Of a stretch of 64,000 nt of DNA, positions 8,748 through 17,445 are shown piece by piece. This DNA comes from Oscillospiraceae bacterium (GTDB lineage: Bacteria > Bacillota > Clostridia > Oscillospirales > Oscillospiraceae), in contig JAFXCL010000013.1 in assembly GCA_017521485.1 (NCBI GenBank), positions 1-64,000 on the forward strand, read 5' to 3'. The notes beneath the pieces are model-generated. The model made no database searches. It was not told the DNA's origin and saw nothing but the letters and a program-made list of their open reading frames with translations. A program made the translations under genes and the position numbers. Positions within the stretch are counted from its first letter, which is position 1, and each line of letters opens with the position of its first letter.

Positions 8748-8975
8748 ATGGAGAAAAATTCTCAGAATTTTTCTATGGAAGAGGCTATGAAAATGGCAAA
8801 TTCTCCCGCCGCCCAGCAGCTGATAGCTATGCTTCGTAATACAAACGGCGATCAGCTTCAAAAAGCAATGGCGCTGGCATCTGCCGGGGATATGAAAAGT
8901 GCCAGTCAAATTATAAACGGACTTCTATCCGGAAGTCCGCAGGCGAAAAAACTGGCAGAGGAACTGGGGAGGTAG
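8748..8975 (+). CDS. Conserved-looking small protein of an unknown three-gene operon, first gene
   Basis: 75 residues, helical, no membrane segment, no cysteine. ATG 8748 has AGGAGG 7 bases upstream. Ala/Gln/Lys-rich with NSPAAQQLIAML and SPQAKKLAEELG. No named family recognised. Stops 3 bases before the next gene, whose ribosome site lies in its 3' end. Confidence 0.65.
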   Translation: MEKNSQNFSMEEAMKMANSPAAQQLIAMLRNTNGDQLQKAMALASAGDMKSASQIINGLLSGSPQAKKLAEELGR

Positions 8976-8978
8976 CAA

Positions 8979-9302
8979 ATGGACGATATGGAAAGCAAGC
9001 TGGGGGCGATTCTCAGTAACCCTGTTATGATGCAGCAGATCATGGCGCTTGCCCAGAATTTCGGGCAAAGCGCCCCTGCCCCGGAAGCACCCAGACAGGA
9101 GAATGTTCCGGATGTGGATTTTACCGCCATACAAAAGCTGGCCGGTCTGGCGTCAACGGGCAAGCTGAGCCAAAATCAGCAGAACCTGCTCCGGGCACTG
9201 CGCCCCTATCTGAGTCACCAGCGGATCGACCGGCTGGAGCGAGCTATGCAGGCAGCCAAGCTGGCAGGCATAGCAACCTCCTTCCTGGGCACAGCCAGGT
9301 GA
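8979..9302 (+). CDS. Small helical protein, second gene of three-gene operon
   Basis: 107 residues, with an N-terminal helix (ILSNPVMMQQIMALAQNF), a Pro/Ala linker (about 27-42) and a C-terminal helical domain containing NLLRALRPYLSHQRIDR. The start follows GGGGAGG. The NLLRALRPYL stretch resembles hypothetical proteins found in many Oscillospirales in the same gene order (from memory). Function unknown. Confidence 0.65.
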   Translation: MDDMESKLGAILSNPVMMQQIMALAQNFGQSAPAPEAPRQENVPDVDFTAIQKLAGLASTGKLSQNQQNLLRALRPYLSHQRIDRLERAMQAAKLAGIATSFLGTAR

Positions 9303-9307
9303 ATGCT

Positions 9308-9622
9308 ATGTATAACCGCTATATTCCTCAGCCGGACGGCTCTTACCGCCGCAACCGAATGCCCGACCCGGGAAATCAAGTCCCGTCACAGCCGCCAAAG
9401 CCGCCTGAACCGGCAGCAGAAATACCCCCTCCCCCAAGGCCGGAGTATCACCCCGCACCAAAGCGGCAAAATATCGGTGGCAGCTTTTTAAGTAATCTTC
9501 TGCCCCCGGGGTTTGACCTTGGGGATCTGATCGTAATGTTGCTGCTTTTTTTGATGGCAGGGGACTGTCAGGAGGACCGGAACACCGCCATTTTAACAAT
9601 GGCTCTTTATTTTATTCTGTAA
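9308..9622 (+). CDS. Proline-rich membrane-anchored protein, third gene of operon
   Basis: 104 residues from ATG 9308 (AGGTG 6 bases upstream; a GTG at 9299 is an alternative). N-terminal 55 residues are Pro/Arg-rich and disordered (PPKPPEP, PPPPRP); the C-terminus has the pattern DLGDLIVMLLLFLMAGD then a second hydrophobic strand ending at the stop. Overall layout resembles a short peptide displayed on a membrane. No family name known. Confidence 0.65.
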   Translation: MYNRYIPQPDGSYRRNRMPDPGNQVPSQPPKPPEPAAEIPPPPRPEYHPAPKRQNIGGSFLSNLLPPGFDLGDLIVMLLLFLMAGDCQEDRNTAILTMALYFIL

Positions 9623-9636
9623 CAGTCACATACTAT

Positions 9637-9678
9637 CCAAAGGTTCTCCCAGAACCTGGGAAAACTTTGGTAAAAAAA
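9637..9678 (+). terminator. Probable terminator of the small-gene operon
   Basis: CCAAAG / CTTTGG outer stem enclosing CCCAG / CTGGG inner pairs, followed by TAAAAAAAC. Imperfect and without a T tract, so modest support. Confidence 0.4.
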
Positions 9679-9682
9679 CAAG

Positions 9683-9711
9683 TTGACGAAACAGCTATAA
9701 AATGGTATCCT
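9683..9711 (+). promoter_or_regulatory. Sigma-A promoter of the symporter gene
   Basis: TTGACG (9683-9688), 17-base spacer, TATCCT (9706-9711). The ~70-base leader that follows contains CCGTCTTTGG and CCAAGACGG, able to pair around a ~25-base loop. Confidence 0.6.
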
Positions 9712-9788
9712 AAACAATATCCGTCTTTGGTGGACAAAAGTTTCTCGCACAGACACTTCCAAGACGGACAGAAAGAGAGGTTACCTAT

Positions 9789-11348
9789 ATGAGCAATACC
9801 CTTCAAATTATCATCGCAATGGTTATCTATATGGCTGCGGTGATTGGAATTGGCATCGTTTATGCCAAGCGAGCCAACAAAAATTCCGAGGCCTATTTCT
9901 TAGGCGGCAGATCTCTAGGCCCTTGGGTCACCGCAATGAGCGCAGAAGCCTCCGATATGAGCGGCTGGCTTTTGATGGGTCTGCCCGGTGTTGCCTATTG
10001 GTGCGGTCTGGCTGATGCATTCTGGACCGCTTTCGGTCTGGCAGTTGGTACATACTTAAACTGGCTTCTGGTTTCTAAGCGTCTGCGCCGGTACAGTGTC
10101 CGGGCAGGCAACTCTATCACCCTGCCGGAATTCTTCTCCAACCGTTTCCGTGAGAATAAAAAGACCATTATGTTCATCGCTGCGGCATTTATCCTGATTT
10201 TCTTCACAGTCTATGCATCCTCTTGCTTTGTTACCTGCGGCAAGTTGTTTTCCACCCTGTTTGGTGCTGACTATGTTACTATGATGATCTTGGGTGCCAT
10301 CTTTGTTCTGGTGTACACGCTTCTTGGCGGCTTCCTGGCAGAAAGCGCATCCGACTTTATGCAGGCGATCGTTATGATCCTCGCTCTGAGCGTGATCGTG
10401 ATCTTAGGCACTGTGAAAGCAGGCGGCATCGAAAATGTGATCGCCAACGCCAAGGAAGTTCCCGGTTTCCTGGAATTCTTCGGTCTGGCTACCCCTGCCG
10501 TGGCAGACGGCACACAGCTGGTGGAGGCAGGAAAGCCCCTGTTTGGTGATGCTGCTCCCTACGGCGCACTGACCGTTTGTTCTATGATGGCATGGGGTTT
10601 GGGCTACTTTGGTATGCCTCAGGTCCTGCTGCGGTTTATGGCAATTCGCAAGGAGGACGAGCTGAAGCGCTCCCGCCGGATCGCTATGATCTGGGTCAGC
10701 ATCTCCTTGGCTGTGGCTGTGTTTATCGGTATCGTTGGCCGTCAGCTGTTCCCGGTGGCACACCTGACAAAGTCCTCTGCTGAAAGCATTTTCATCACCA
10801 TGTCCACCAGCTTCCTGCCCCCTATCCTTGCAGGCTTTGTTATGGCAGGTATCCTGGCAGCTACCATCAGCTCCTCCGACTCCTATCTGCTGATCGCCGC
10901 TTCTGCATTTGCTAAGAATATTTATCAGGGCATCTGCAAGAAGAACGCCTCCGAAAAGCAGGTGATGTGGATCTCCCGGATCACCCTTTTGGTTCTGGCT
11001 GTGATTGGCGTTGTGTTTGCACTGGATGAAAACAGTGTAATCTTCCAGATCGTTTCCTTTGCCTGGGCAGGCTTCGGCGCAACCTTCGGACCGCTGATGA
11101 TCTTCAGCCTGTTCTGGAAGCGGACCAACAAGCCCGGTGCAATCGCCGGTATGCTGGGCGGCGCAGGAATGGTTTTCCTGTGGAAGCTTGTCATCAGCAA
11201 GCTGGGCGGTGTGTTTGCTATCTATGAGCTGCTGCCTGCATTCATCTTCTCCAGCATTTGCATTGTAGTCGTTTCCCTGCTGACAAAGAAACCCTCTGCA
11301 GAAATCTGCGAGGATTTCGAAGCAGTCCGCGCCGGTAATGTGGAATAA
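9789..11348 (+). CDS. putP: Sodium:solute symporter, proline permease-like
   Basis: 519 residues with about 13 transmembrane helices, the normal size for PutP of the SSF family. The signature AYFLGGRSLGPWVTAMSAEASDMSGWLLMG near residues 35-65 (given in pieces: FLGGRSLG, SAEASDMSGW) is that of proline symporters, and SSSDSYLL near residue 360 matches the conserved sodium-site serines. Imports proline, or a related substrate, with sodium at the inner membrane. Own promoter, AGAGAGG ribosome site, and a hairpin downstream, so monocistronic. Confidence 0.9.
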   Translation: MSNTLQIIIAMVIYMAAVIGIGIVYAKRANKNSEAYFLGGRSLGPWVTAMSAEASDMSGWLLMGLPGVAYWCGLADAFWTAFGLAVGTYLNWLLVSKRLRRYSVRAGNSITLPEFFSNRFRENKKTIMFIAAAFILIFFTVYASSCFVTCGKLFSTLFGADYVTMMILGAIFVLVYTLLGGFLAESASDFMQAIVMILALSVIVILGTVKAGGIENVIANAKEVPGFLEFFGLATPAVADGTQLVEAGKPLFGDAAPYGALTVCSMMAWGLGYFGMPQVLLRFMAIRKEDELKRSRRIAMIWVSISLAVAVFIGIVGRQLFPVAHLTKSSAESIFITMSTSFLPPILAGFVMAGILAATISSSDSYLLIAASAFAKNIYQGICKKNASEKQVMWISRITLLVLAVIGVVFALDENSVIFQIVSFAWAGFGATFGPLMIFSLFWKRTNKPGAIAGMLGGAGMVFLWKLVISKLGGVFAIYELLPAFIFSSICIVVVSLLTKKPSAEICEDFEAVRAGNVE

Positions 11349-11367
11349 GTAAATAACAAAATTATAA

Positions 11368-11397
11368 TGGCGGGGAGCGTAAATGCGTTCCCCGCCA
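11368..11397 (+). terminator. Hairpin between symporter and lipoprotein gene
   Basis: TGGCGGGGAGCG / CGTTCCCCGCCA, 6-base loop. No clear T tract on either side, so a bidirectional but imperfect terminator between convergent genes. Confidence 0.5.
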
Positions 11398-11448
11398 AAT
11401 TAGTTGTTGGTTTTCTTTCAACTTACAGTACTGTCCAAAATTATACAT

Positions 11449-11964
11449 TCACATCCCAGGTGGAACAGTTACCCCATCTGATTCATTATATTCCCAATGG
11501 CGTTTTGACACAATGGCAATATCCTCTGCCGAAATAAGCCCTTGTTCATAGGCTTCCTCCAGCTTGATCAGTTCGCTATTCCTGCAAACAAGGAAATCAA
11601 CTGAAAGCGGATTGTAGAATCTTGATCCTGCCAGTTCAAAATCCACTATTTCATCCCCGGCCCCTTGCACGACCCACACAACGCAATCATCAAATGTACC
11701 GTAATATAAATAGCAGCCCCGTCCCTCCAGATTTCCTTGCTTCGGCATAACAACTTCCCAAGCTTTCTCTGCGGTGAAGTCTGTAATCTCGAATGAAGCA
11801 CGCTCACGCAATTGCTTCGTATATGCTTCCTTAAGTTCATTAACCGCTTTGTCAGAAAATTCTAATTCATATAGTGACACAGTACGGTCATCTTTACGCA
11901 TACATCCGCCGAAGCATCCGATTATCAAAACCAGAAGAATCAAAAAAGCAATCTTCCTCCGCAT
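11449..11964 (-). CDS. Hypothetical lipoprotein, paralogue of the next gene
   Basis: 171 residues from ATG 11964 (GGGGTG site before it, preferred over ATG 11988). Type II signal peptide MRRKIAFLILLVLIIGC with lipobox IIGC, so it should be anchored outside the membrane. The mature part has two conserved blocks shared with the protein at 11992: LYYGTFDDCVVWV and the C-terminal CRNSELI..LEEAYEQG.ISAEDIAIV. The latter resembles short helix-turn-helix calcium-like or tail modules seen in clostridial lipoproteins, with no known role. Confidence 0.7.
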   Translation of the reverse strand: MRRKIAFLILLVLIIGCFGGCMRKDDRTVSLYELEFSDKAVNELKEAYTKQLRERASFEITDFTAEKAWEVVMPKQGNLEGRGCYLYYGTFDDCVVWVVQGAGDEIVDFELAGSRFYNPLSVDFLVCRNSELIKLEEAYEQGLISAEDIAIVSKRHWEYNESDGVTVPPGM

Positions 11965-11991
11965 ACAAACACCCCGTTTATATTTCAAGAT

Positions 11992-12486
11992 TTAAGGAAC
12001 GACTCCTTGGGCTTCGTTATATTCCCAATGGCGGTCTGCCACGATGGCAACATCCTCTGCAGAAATGAAACCTTGTTCATAAGCTTCCTCCAGCATGATC
12101 AGCTCGCTGTTCCTGCAGACAAAAAAGCTAATTGTGGTGTTATAATAAAATCTTAATCCGGCCAGTTCAAAATCAGTTATTGCTTGACCTGTTGTTGGAT
12201 TCACCCAAACAACGCAATCATCAAATGTGCCGTAGTATAAATAACCTCCGCCAACAAGCCCCTTAGGCTTGACACCTTCCCAATACATTTGCACTGTATC
12301 ATCCGGAATATCAAAGGAGGAATCCTCGATCAGTCGGTTCTTATATGCCACTTCAAGTTCTGCCACAGCTTCATCTGAGAATTCTAATTTAAACAAAGAC
12401 AGTGTCCGTTCGTCCACCTTACCGCAACCCGACATAAGGCTGAGCAGCAAGACAAAAACGATCACAAATGCGGTCTTTCTAAGCAT
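11992..12486 (-). CDS. Hypothetical lipoprotein, tandem paralogue
   Basis: 164 residues with signal peptide and lipobox LMSGC. The mature part aligns along its length with the protein encoded at 11449-11964: SLFKLEFSDEAV vs SLYELEFSDKAV, YLYYGTFDDCVVWV identical, and the SELI.LEEAYEQG tail. The 27-base gap and same orientation make a tandem duplication. Function unknown. Confidence 0.72.
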   Translation of the reverse strand: MLRKTAFVIVFVLLLSLMSGCGKVDERTLSLFKLEFSDEAVAELEVAYKNRLIEDSSFDIPDDTVQMYWEGVKPKGLVGGGYLYYGTFDDCVVWVNPTTGQAITDFELAGLRFYYNTTISFFVCRNSELIMLEEAYEQGFISAEDVAIVADRHWEYNEAQGVVP

Positions 12487-12549
12487 ATAAACACCTCTTT
12501 CTTTTACCGGCGCTAGGAGGCACTGAGAACATACCCCGGCCTATAATTG

Positions 12550-13146
12550 CTAAAATATTAGTTGTTGTGACTGGACATCATAGTCGAAGTAGGTTGTATC
12601 ATCCGTAAAATATCCGTATTCTCGCACAATGCCATTACTACTAATATAATCAATTAACCGATCTACCACATCGTTGGGTATTTTATAATATAACTGTTTT
12701 TTTCCTCTGACCCAGTGCGGTGCATAAGCACCCACACTCCCATCGCTGTAAAACACCCAATGAGGTGATCCTCCGCTGCAAAATATCAGCATTTCCTTAC
12801 CTGAAGGTTTCCTAAGCTGCCTGCTCCACTGTTCAACAGCAAGAAGCGAAACAAATTCTTCATTCACTTCTTCTAATACATAATATACTTCACTTGATCC
12901 TTCTATCTGTAGCAATGCTGTTTTATAATTTGTTTCTTCACTAAGAAATTTTTGCCAATAATCAGGTTGAAGCGACGAGACCGGCGGTTGTAATGCTTTA
13001 ATGACAAAACTGCATAGCACTGCCAGCATTAACCCTAGTAACACTGCGACCAATCCCTGTGCAGATTTAGGAATATGATTTCTAGTTCGCTTTACCTTTT
13101 TTAGGGCTTCCAGAAATTGCGCATCGTTCCTTTTCTTCAAAAACAT
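12550..13146 (-). CDS. Hypothetical membrane-anchored protein
   Basis: 198 residues. Basic N-terminus (FLKKRND, KKVKRTRNH), one transmembrane segment at about 29-52, then an extracytoplasmic domain with YYVLEEVNEEFVSLL and HWVFYSDGSVGAYAPHW. GGAGG-type site before ATG 13146. No family recognised. Lies just downstream of a subtilase remnant in a visibly AT-richer stretch. Confidence 0.6.
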   Translation of the reverse strand: MFLKKRNDAQFLEALKKVKRTRNHIPKSAQGLVAVLLGLMLAVLCSFVIKALQPPVSSLQPDYWQKFLSEETNYKTALLQIEGSSEVYYVLEEVNEEFVSLLAVEQWSRQLRKPSGKEMLIFCSGGSPHWVFYSDGSVGAYAPHWVRGKKQLYYKIPNDVVDRLIDYISSNGIVREYGYFTDDTTYFDYDVQSQQLIF

Positions 13147-13192
13147 ACTCCCGCCTCCAGTTTGTCAGCTTTCTTCAAAGACTGCAAACAAG

Positions 13193-13407
13193 TTATCCTG
13201 CCATAGCCGCTCTAGCATTCAAGTATCCACTCGAGACACAGCTAAGTCCACTTTTTTTGTGTCGCATTATTCAAAATGCGAGCCTTAATCTGAGCAGGTG
13301 TCAACGAAGGATATTGCGCCTTAAGCATTGCCGCAACTGCCGTAACAAATGGAGTGGCCATTCACAAAGACGGGGTAATTGTTAGATGTGTTTCCCATAG
13401 GGATAAT
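13193..13407 (-). pseudogene. 3' remnant of a subtilisin-like (S8) serine protease gene
   Basis: On the minus strand, MATPFVTAVAAMLKAQYPS then LTPAQIKARILNNATQK is readable from about 13354 to 13250, the typical block right after the catalytic serine of S8 proteases. Upstream, another frame reads IIPMGNTSNNYPVFVNG, and downstream a third reads GLSCVSSGYLNARAAMAG followed by TAA at 13193-13195. The joins fit an 11-base loss between two ATGG repeats near 13360, removing the GTS catalytic serine, and a one-base change in an A7 run near 13252. The rest of the gene is absent. Confidence 0.72.
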
Positions 13408-14259
13408 TTATTGCAACACGATTAGTTTTTCCACCGTCTCCACACTGCCTGCGGTATAAATGCGGGCAACAATCATCCGTTTTCCATCTTCTGTGAAGAA
13501 TACACGGCAGGCATTGATGTTCTCATCACTTGCTGTTTTCTTTAATTGCTCCTGATACCAATCGGCAGTTGCATCCATCTGAGAATGCATTTCCTGATAA
13601 CAGGCTTCCACCGCTTTCTTGATGACAGCAGCCTCCACAGCAAGCTTTTCTTGTGCATCTTCTTCTGTCATCCGTTTTCCGGTAGCAAGATCCAGATAAT
13701 ACACATAGTATTTTTCGTTTTCTGTCTCTTCCATATCGAAGCGAACCGCAATTGAAAGCACATCTTCATAAACCCCTGCGGTGTAGGTATAGACCCTTGT
13801 AAGCTCGCTGTCTAAAAATGCACCTTCCGGCACCTCCAGCTGCTGAACATTTCCCTTATACCGTGCTTGTAGTGCTGTCAAATCGTTATACAGACGGTTT
13901 GTATACAATTCGTAAATCTCCTTCTGACAGGCAACCGCATCCGTGCTAAAGGGATAAATTTCCGGAATGGAAATATAGTAAGTAAAGGCTGTGTTTTTAT
14001 CCCCGAAATGCAAGCCCTGTGCCCAATAATCGGTTACCGCCTGGGAATGCTCCGTAAGCGGTTTCTCCTCTGGCTCCTCCGGTGCATCCGGGAAAATGAC
14101 CAATTCTACACTTGGCGCAGTTGTTTCTGCCTGCGGGGCTGTTGTTTCCGTCTGCTTGACCGGATCCGGCGCAGTGGTTTCATCCGCAATTCCTTGGACA
14201 CATCCTGTCAGCAACAAAACAAATACAAGCAATAGAGTAATCAATTTTGTTATTTTCAT
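13408..14259 (-). CDS. Hypothetical lipoprotein with Thr/Pro-rich linker
   Basis: 283 residues. Signal peptide with lipobox LLTGC (C20), then a linker rich in TTAP repeats (about 27-52), then a globular domain of about 200 residues ending ACRVFFTEDGKRMIVARIYTAG. Resembles clostridial extracytoplasmic proteins of unknown function; DUF3298-like resemblance is only an impression. AGGGGG site before ATG 14259. A consensus promoter lies 234 bases upstream. Confidence 0.65.
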   Translation of the reverse strand: MKITKLITLLLVFVLLLTGCVQGIADETTAPDPVKQTETTAPQAETTAPSVELVIFPDAPEEPEEKPLTEHSQAVTDYWAQGLHFGDKNTAFTYYISIPEIYPFSTDAVACQKEIYELYTNRLYNDLTALQARYKGNVQQLEVPEGAFLDSELTRVYTYTAGVYEDVLSIAVRFDMEETENEKYYVYYLDLATGKRMTEEDAQEKLAVEAAVIKKAVEACYQEMHSQMDATADWYQEQLKKTASDENINACRVFFTEDGKRMIVARIYTAGSVETVEKLIVLQ

Positions 14260-14573
14260 ATAACTCCCCCTGTCTCAAAGTTTTGTAACCATTAGAGTTG
14301 AATATCATTCACCTTGACTAGGCAATCAGCATAAAACCTTCTTATAGTATCTCATATCATTACTTCCTGATCGGTAGTTGTGTTTTCCTATACAAACAAC
14401 ATACACATTTCCGATGCGGTTAGGTTGCGGCACCGGATATTAAAACTGTACCATTTCAAATCACCTACTTTCTTAAGTATACTTCTACATTTATTATAAA
14501 ATGTTATAAACACAGTGTCAACGCATTATATTTAACAAAATTCGTTTGAAAATATGTTTATTTTCCCTAATAA
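14260..14573. other. Non-coding spacer with promoter
   Basis: About 310 bases, AT-rich. Contains the promoter at 14493-14521 and a minus-strand stretch (about 14360-14450) with short open frames broken by stops, perhaps a decayed gene; no family can be named. Nothing else supported. Confidence 0.4.
14493..14521 (-). promoter_or_regulatory. Consensus sigma-A promoter
   Basis: Minus strand TTGACA (14521-14516), exactly 17-base spacer, TATAAT (14498-14493), both boxes perfect. It reads toward the lipoprotein gene ending at 13408 through a ~230-base untranslated leader. Confidence 0.75.
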
Positions 14574-14600
14574 AACTAAAAGGGTGACCGAAGTCACCCC
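14574..14600 (-). terminator. Terminator of trpS
   Basis: Minus strand GGGGTGACTTCGGTCACCC stem with UUCG loop, then TTTTAGTTTTATT. Confidence 0.85.
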
Positions 14601-14614
14601 TGTGATTTATGTTT

Positions 14615-15628
14615 TTATTTTGCAACAAAGCCCACTTTTTTATAGACCTTACGGAGGGTCTTTTCTGCCACATAGCTTGCTTTTTCTGCACCGGCGCGGT
14701 AAACAGATTCCAGATATGCCTTATCCTTCATCAGGCGCATAGATTCTTCCCGGATGGGACGCAGGTGCTCCACAACTGCCTCGCCAACCACCGGCTTAAA
14801 TGCGCCGTAGCCCTTACCGATGAACTCATTTTCGATTTCCTCGTATGTCTTACCGGTAACTGCGGAATAAATCGTCATCAGGTTGGCAACACCGGGCTTA
14901 TTTTCCTTATCGTAACGGATGCAATTCTCCGTGTCGGAATCGGTGATTGCCCGCTTGAACTGCTTCATAATCACCTCGGGGGCATCCATTAATAAAACTC
15001 TGCCCGTGTCCTCGTTTTCCGACTTGGACATTTTTGCGGTGGGGTTTGTCAGGCTCATAATTCTTGCGCCAACCTTCGGCACGAAAGGCTCGGGGATCTT
15101 GAACACATCGCCGTAAATGCCGTTAAAGCGGCGGGCGATCACGTGGGTCAGCTCCACGTGCTGCTTCTGATCCTCACCCACAGGCACAAGATCCGGCTGG
15201 TACAGCAGAATATCCGCTGCCATCAAACTGGGATAAGTAAACAGGCCTGCATTGATGTTATCTGCGTTCTTAGCAGACTTGTCCTTAAACTGGGTCATAC
15301 GGCTCAGCTCGCCAAACATAGAGTAGCAGTCCAGCACCCAGCCCAGCTCCACGTGCTGATGGACGTGGCTCTGAATAAACAGGGTGTTCTTCTCCGGGTC
15401 AAGACCGCAGGCAATATACTGGGCAAGCTGCTCCAGGGTTCTGCGGCGCAGGTCCGCAGGATTCTGCCGGACGGTAATGGCATGGAGGTCTGCCATAAAG
15501 TAAAAACAATCGAATTGATCGGCACGCTCTGCCCAGTTCTTCACTGCACCCAGATAAGAGCCAAGTGTCAGGTCACCGGAGGGCTTGATGCCGGATAACA
15601 TTCTCTTTTTTGCTACGATTTCTTCCAT
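14615..15628 (-). CDS. trpS: Tryptophanyl-tRNA synthetase
   Basis: 337 residues from ATG 15628; a longer frame to 15688 lacks a ribosome site. Class I synthetase that charges tRNA-Trp. The HIGH-equivalent region is GIKPSGDLTLGSYLGA near the N-terminus, and the KMSKS loop is AKMSKSENED near residue 200. Length matches bacterial TrpRS. Divergent from gltX with a ~130-base shared control region; no T-box is visible ahead of it. Confidence 0.95.
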   Translation of the reverse strand: MEEIVAKKRMLSGIKPSGDLTLGSYLGAVKNWAERADQFDCFYFMADLHAITVRQNPADLRRRTLEQLAQYIACGLDPEKNTLFIQSHVHQHVELGWVLDCYSMFGELSRMTQFKDKSAKNADNINAGLFTYPSLMAADILLYQPDLVPVGEDQKQHVELTHVIARRFNGIYGDVFKIPEPFVPKVGARIMSLTNPTAKMSKSENEDTGRVLLMDAPEVIMKQFKRAITDSDTENCIRYDKENKPGVANLMTIYSAVTGKTYEEIENEFIGKGYGAFKPVVGEAVVEHLRPIREESMRLMKDKAYLESVYRAGAEKASYVAEKTLRKVYKKVGFVAK

Positions 15629-15695
15629 TGTGTTCGCCTCTTTTTCCGTGATATTCCGTATTCTACCATATACAGCAGAAAAACGCAACGAGAAA

Positions 15696-15725
15696 TTGAC
15701 TTTATGCCGCCCAATATGGTATACT
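15696..15725 (+). promoter_or_regulatory. Promoter of gltX
   Basis: TTGACT (15696-15701), 18-base spacer, TATACT (15720-15725), 31 bases ahead of the start codon. Confidence 0.7.
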
Positions 15726-15755
15726 ATTGAAAATTCCCTGCAAAGGATGATATTT

Positions 15756-17399
15756 ATGGATTATACAAAACTTGCCCAGCTGCTGTTTGGCGATGTGACA
15801 GACACACCGGAGGCACTGGAAGAAAGATTCCCCACAAGAAATCTGCCGGAAGGCGCAGTTGTCACCCGTATGGCACCCTCCCCCACCGGTTTTGTCCATC
15901 TGGGTAACTTGGTTATGGGTCTGACTGCGGAACGGATGGCACATCAGTCTGGCGGTGTTCTTTTTCTGCGTGTGGAGGACACCGATGCAAAGCGGGAAGT
16001 TCCCGGCGCTGTGGAAGTGCTCATCGACACCCTGAAGCACTACGGCATTTCCTTTGACGAAGGTGCAACCATCGATGGCGACAACGGCAGCTACGGCCCT
16101 TACCGGCAGCGTCAGCGGGCTGGAATTTACCATGTATACGCCAAGAAGCTGGTGTCCGAGGGTATGGCATATCCCTGTTTCTGCACGGAAGCCGAGCTGG
16201 CAGCTATGCGTGAAACCCAAGAGGCTAACAAGGAAACCACTGGTTATTACGGAAAATACGCCATGTGGCGTGACCGCTCTCTGGAAGACATTCAGGCGCA
16301 GCTTGATGCCGGCAACCCCTGGGTGCTCCGTTTCCGCTCCACCGGCTCTATCGAAAACCAGTTCAAGTTTGACGACCTGGTAAAGGGCAAGCTGACGATC
16401 ACGGAAAATGATGTGGACCACGTGCTTTTAAAGTCCGACGGCATCCCCACCTACCACTTTGCCCACGCAGTAGACGACCACCTGATGCGCACCACCCACG
16501 TGGTTCGGGGCGACGAGTGGCTGCCCACCCTGCCTTTCCACATTCAGCTATTCAAAGCGCTGGGCTTCAAGCTGCCCAAGTATGTCCACATCGGACCGCT
16601 GATGAAAATGGACGGCACTTCCAAGCGCAAGCTTTCTAAGCGCAAGGACCCGGAGCTGGCTCTGACCTTCTACAAGGCAGAGGGCTTCCCAGTGGAGGCT
16701 GTTTACGAGTACATTATGACCGTTCTCAACTCCAATTTCGAGGACTGGCGCAGAGCCAATCCTGATTCTCCTGCAGACAGCTTCCAATTCAGCCCCAAAA
16801 AGCTCAATCCTGCCGGCAGCCTCTTTGACTATGCCAAGCTGACGGATGTGAGCAAGAATGTGATCGCAAAGATGGATGCCCAAAAGGTATACACCTTGCT
16901 GACCCAATGGGCTAAAGAGTTCGATCCGGAATTTGCTTCTCTTCTGGAAGAAAAGCCGGACTATGCCAAGGCGATCCTGGCAATCGGCAGAGGCGGCAAA
17001 AAGCCCCGCAAGGATCTTGCCACCTGGCAGGAAGCAAAGCCTTATATGGGCTTCTTCTATGACGAGTATCTGCAAGCACCGGAGTTTAACGAGCAGTTTA
17101 GCAAGGAAACTGTGGCGACTGTTCTGCGGAAGTTCCTGGAAAAGTTTGACATCGCCGATGATTCCGGTGTGTGGTTTGACAAGGTCAAGGCGATCACCGA
17201 GGAAATTGGCTTTACCACCGATATGAAGGCATATAAAGCAGATCCCGATGCCTTCCCCGGCACAGTTGCAGATGTATCCACCTTTATCCGTCAGGCTGTG
17301 ACCGGCAAGACTAACTCCCCCGATTTGTATACAGTAATGCAGATCCTGGGCTATGACAGAACTGTCGCCCGGATAGAAGCAGTGATCAATTCTTTGTAA
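15756..17399 (+). CDS. gltX: Glutamyl-tRNA synthetase
   Basis: 547 residues from ATG 15756, preceded by AAAGGATG; the frame is open further upstream but lacks a site. HIGH motif APSPTGFVHLGNL and KMSKS equivalent KRKLSKRKDP mark a class I GlxRS. The C-terminal anticodon-binding domain is present. Slightly longer than typical (about 480-500), with the extra length in the C-terminal half, as in one clostridial branch. Whether it is discriminating or also charges tRNA-Gln cannot be told; no gatCAB is in view. Confidence 0.92.
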   Translation: MDYTKLAQLLFGDVTDTPEALEERFPTRNLPEGAVVTRMAPSPTGFVHLGNLVMGLTAERMAHQSGGVLFLRVEDTDAKREVPGAVEVLIDTLKHYGISFDEGATIDGDNGSYGPYRQRQRAGIYHVYAKKLVSEGMAYPCFCTEAELAAMRETQEANKETTGYYGKYAMWRDRSLEDIQAQLDAGNPWVLRFRSTGSIENQFKFDDLVKGKLTITENDVDHVLLKSDGIPTYHFAHAVDDHLMRTTHVVRGDEWLPTLPFHIQLFKALGFKLPKYVHIGPLMKMDGTSKRKLSKRKDPELALTFYKAEGFPVEAVYEYIMTVLNSNFEDWRRANPDSPADSFQFSPKKLNPAGSLFDYAKLTDVSKNVIAKMDAQKVYTLLTQWAKEFDPEFASLLEEKPDYAKAILAIGRGGKKPRKDLATWQEAKPYMGFFYDEYLQAPEFNEQFSKETVATVLRKFLEKFDIADDSGVWFDKVKAITEEIGFTTDMKAYKADPDAFPGTVADVSTFIRQAVTGKTNSPDLYTVMQILGYDRTVARIEAVINSL

Positions 17400-17408
17400 T
17401 ATAGTTAT

Positions 17409-17442
17409 AGGAGCTGTCTCAAAATGATGAGACAGCTCCTTT
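17409..17442 (+). terminator. Terminator between gltX and PFL gene
   Basis: AGGAGCTGTCTC / GAGACAGCTCCT stem, 8-base loop, T5 tract. Lies between convergent genes and could serve gltX chiefly. Confidence 0.85.
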
Positions 17443-17445
17443 TTG

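Noticed and set aside
14360..14450. Possible small gene in the leader of the lipoprotein gene
   Set aside because: Frames are interrupted by stops and no ribosome site or family match is visible.
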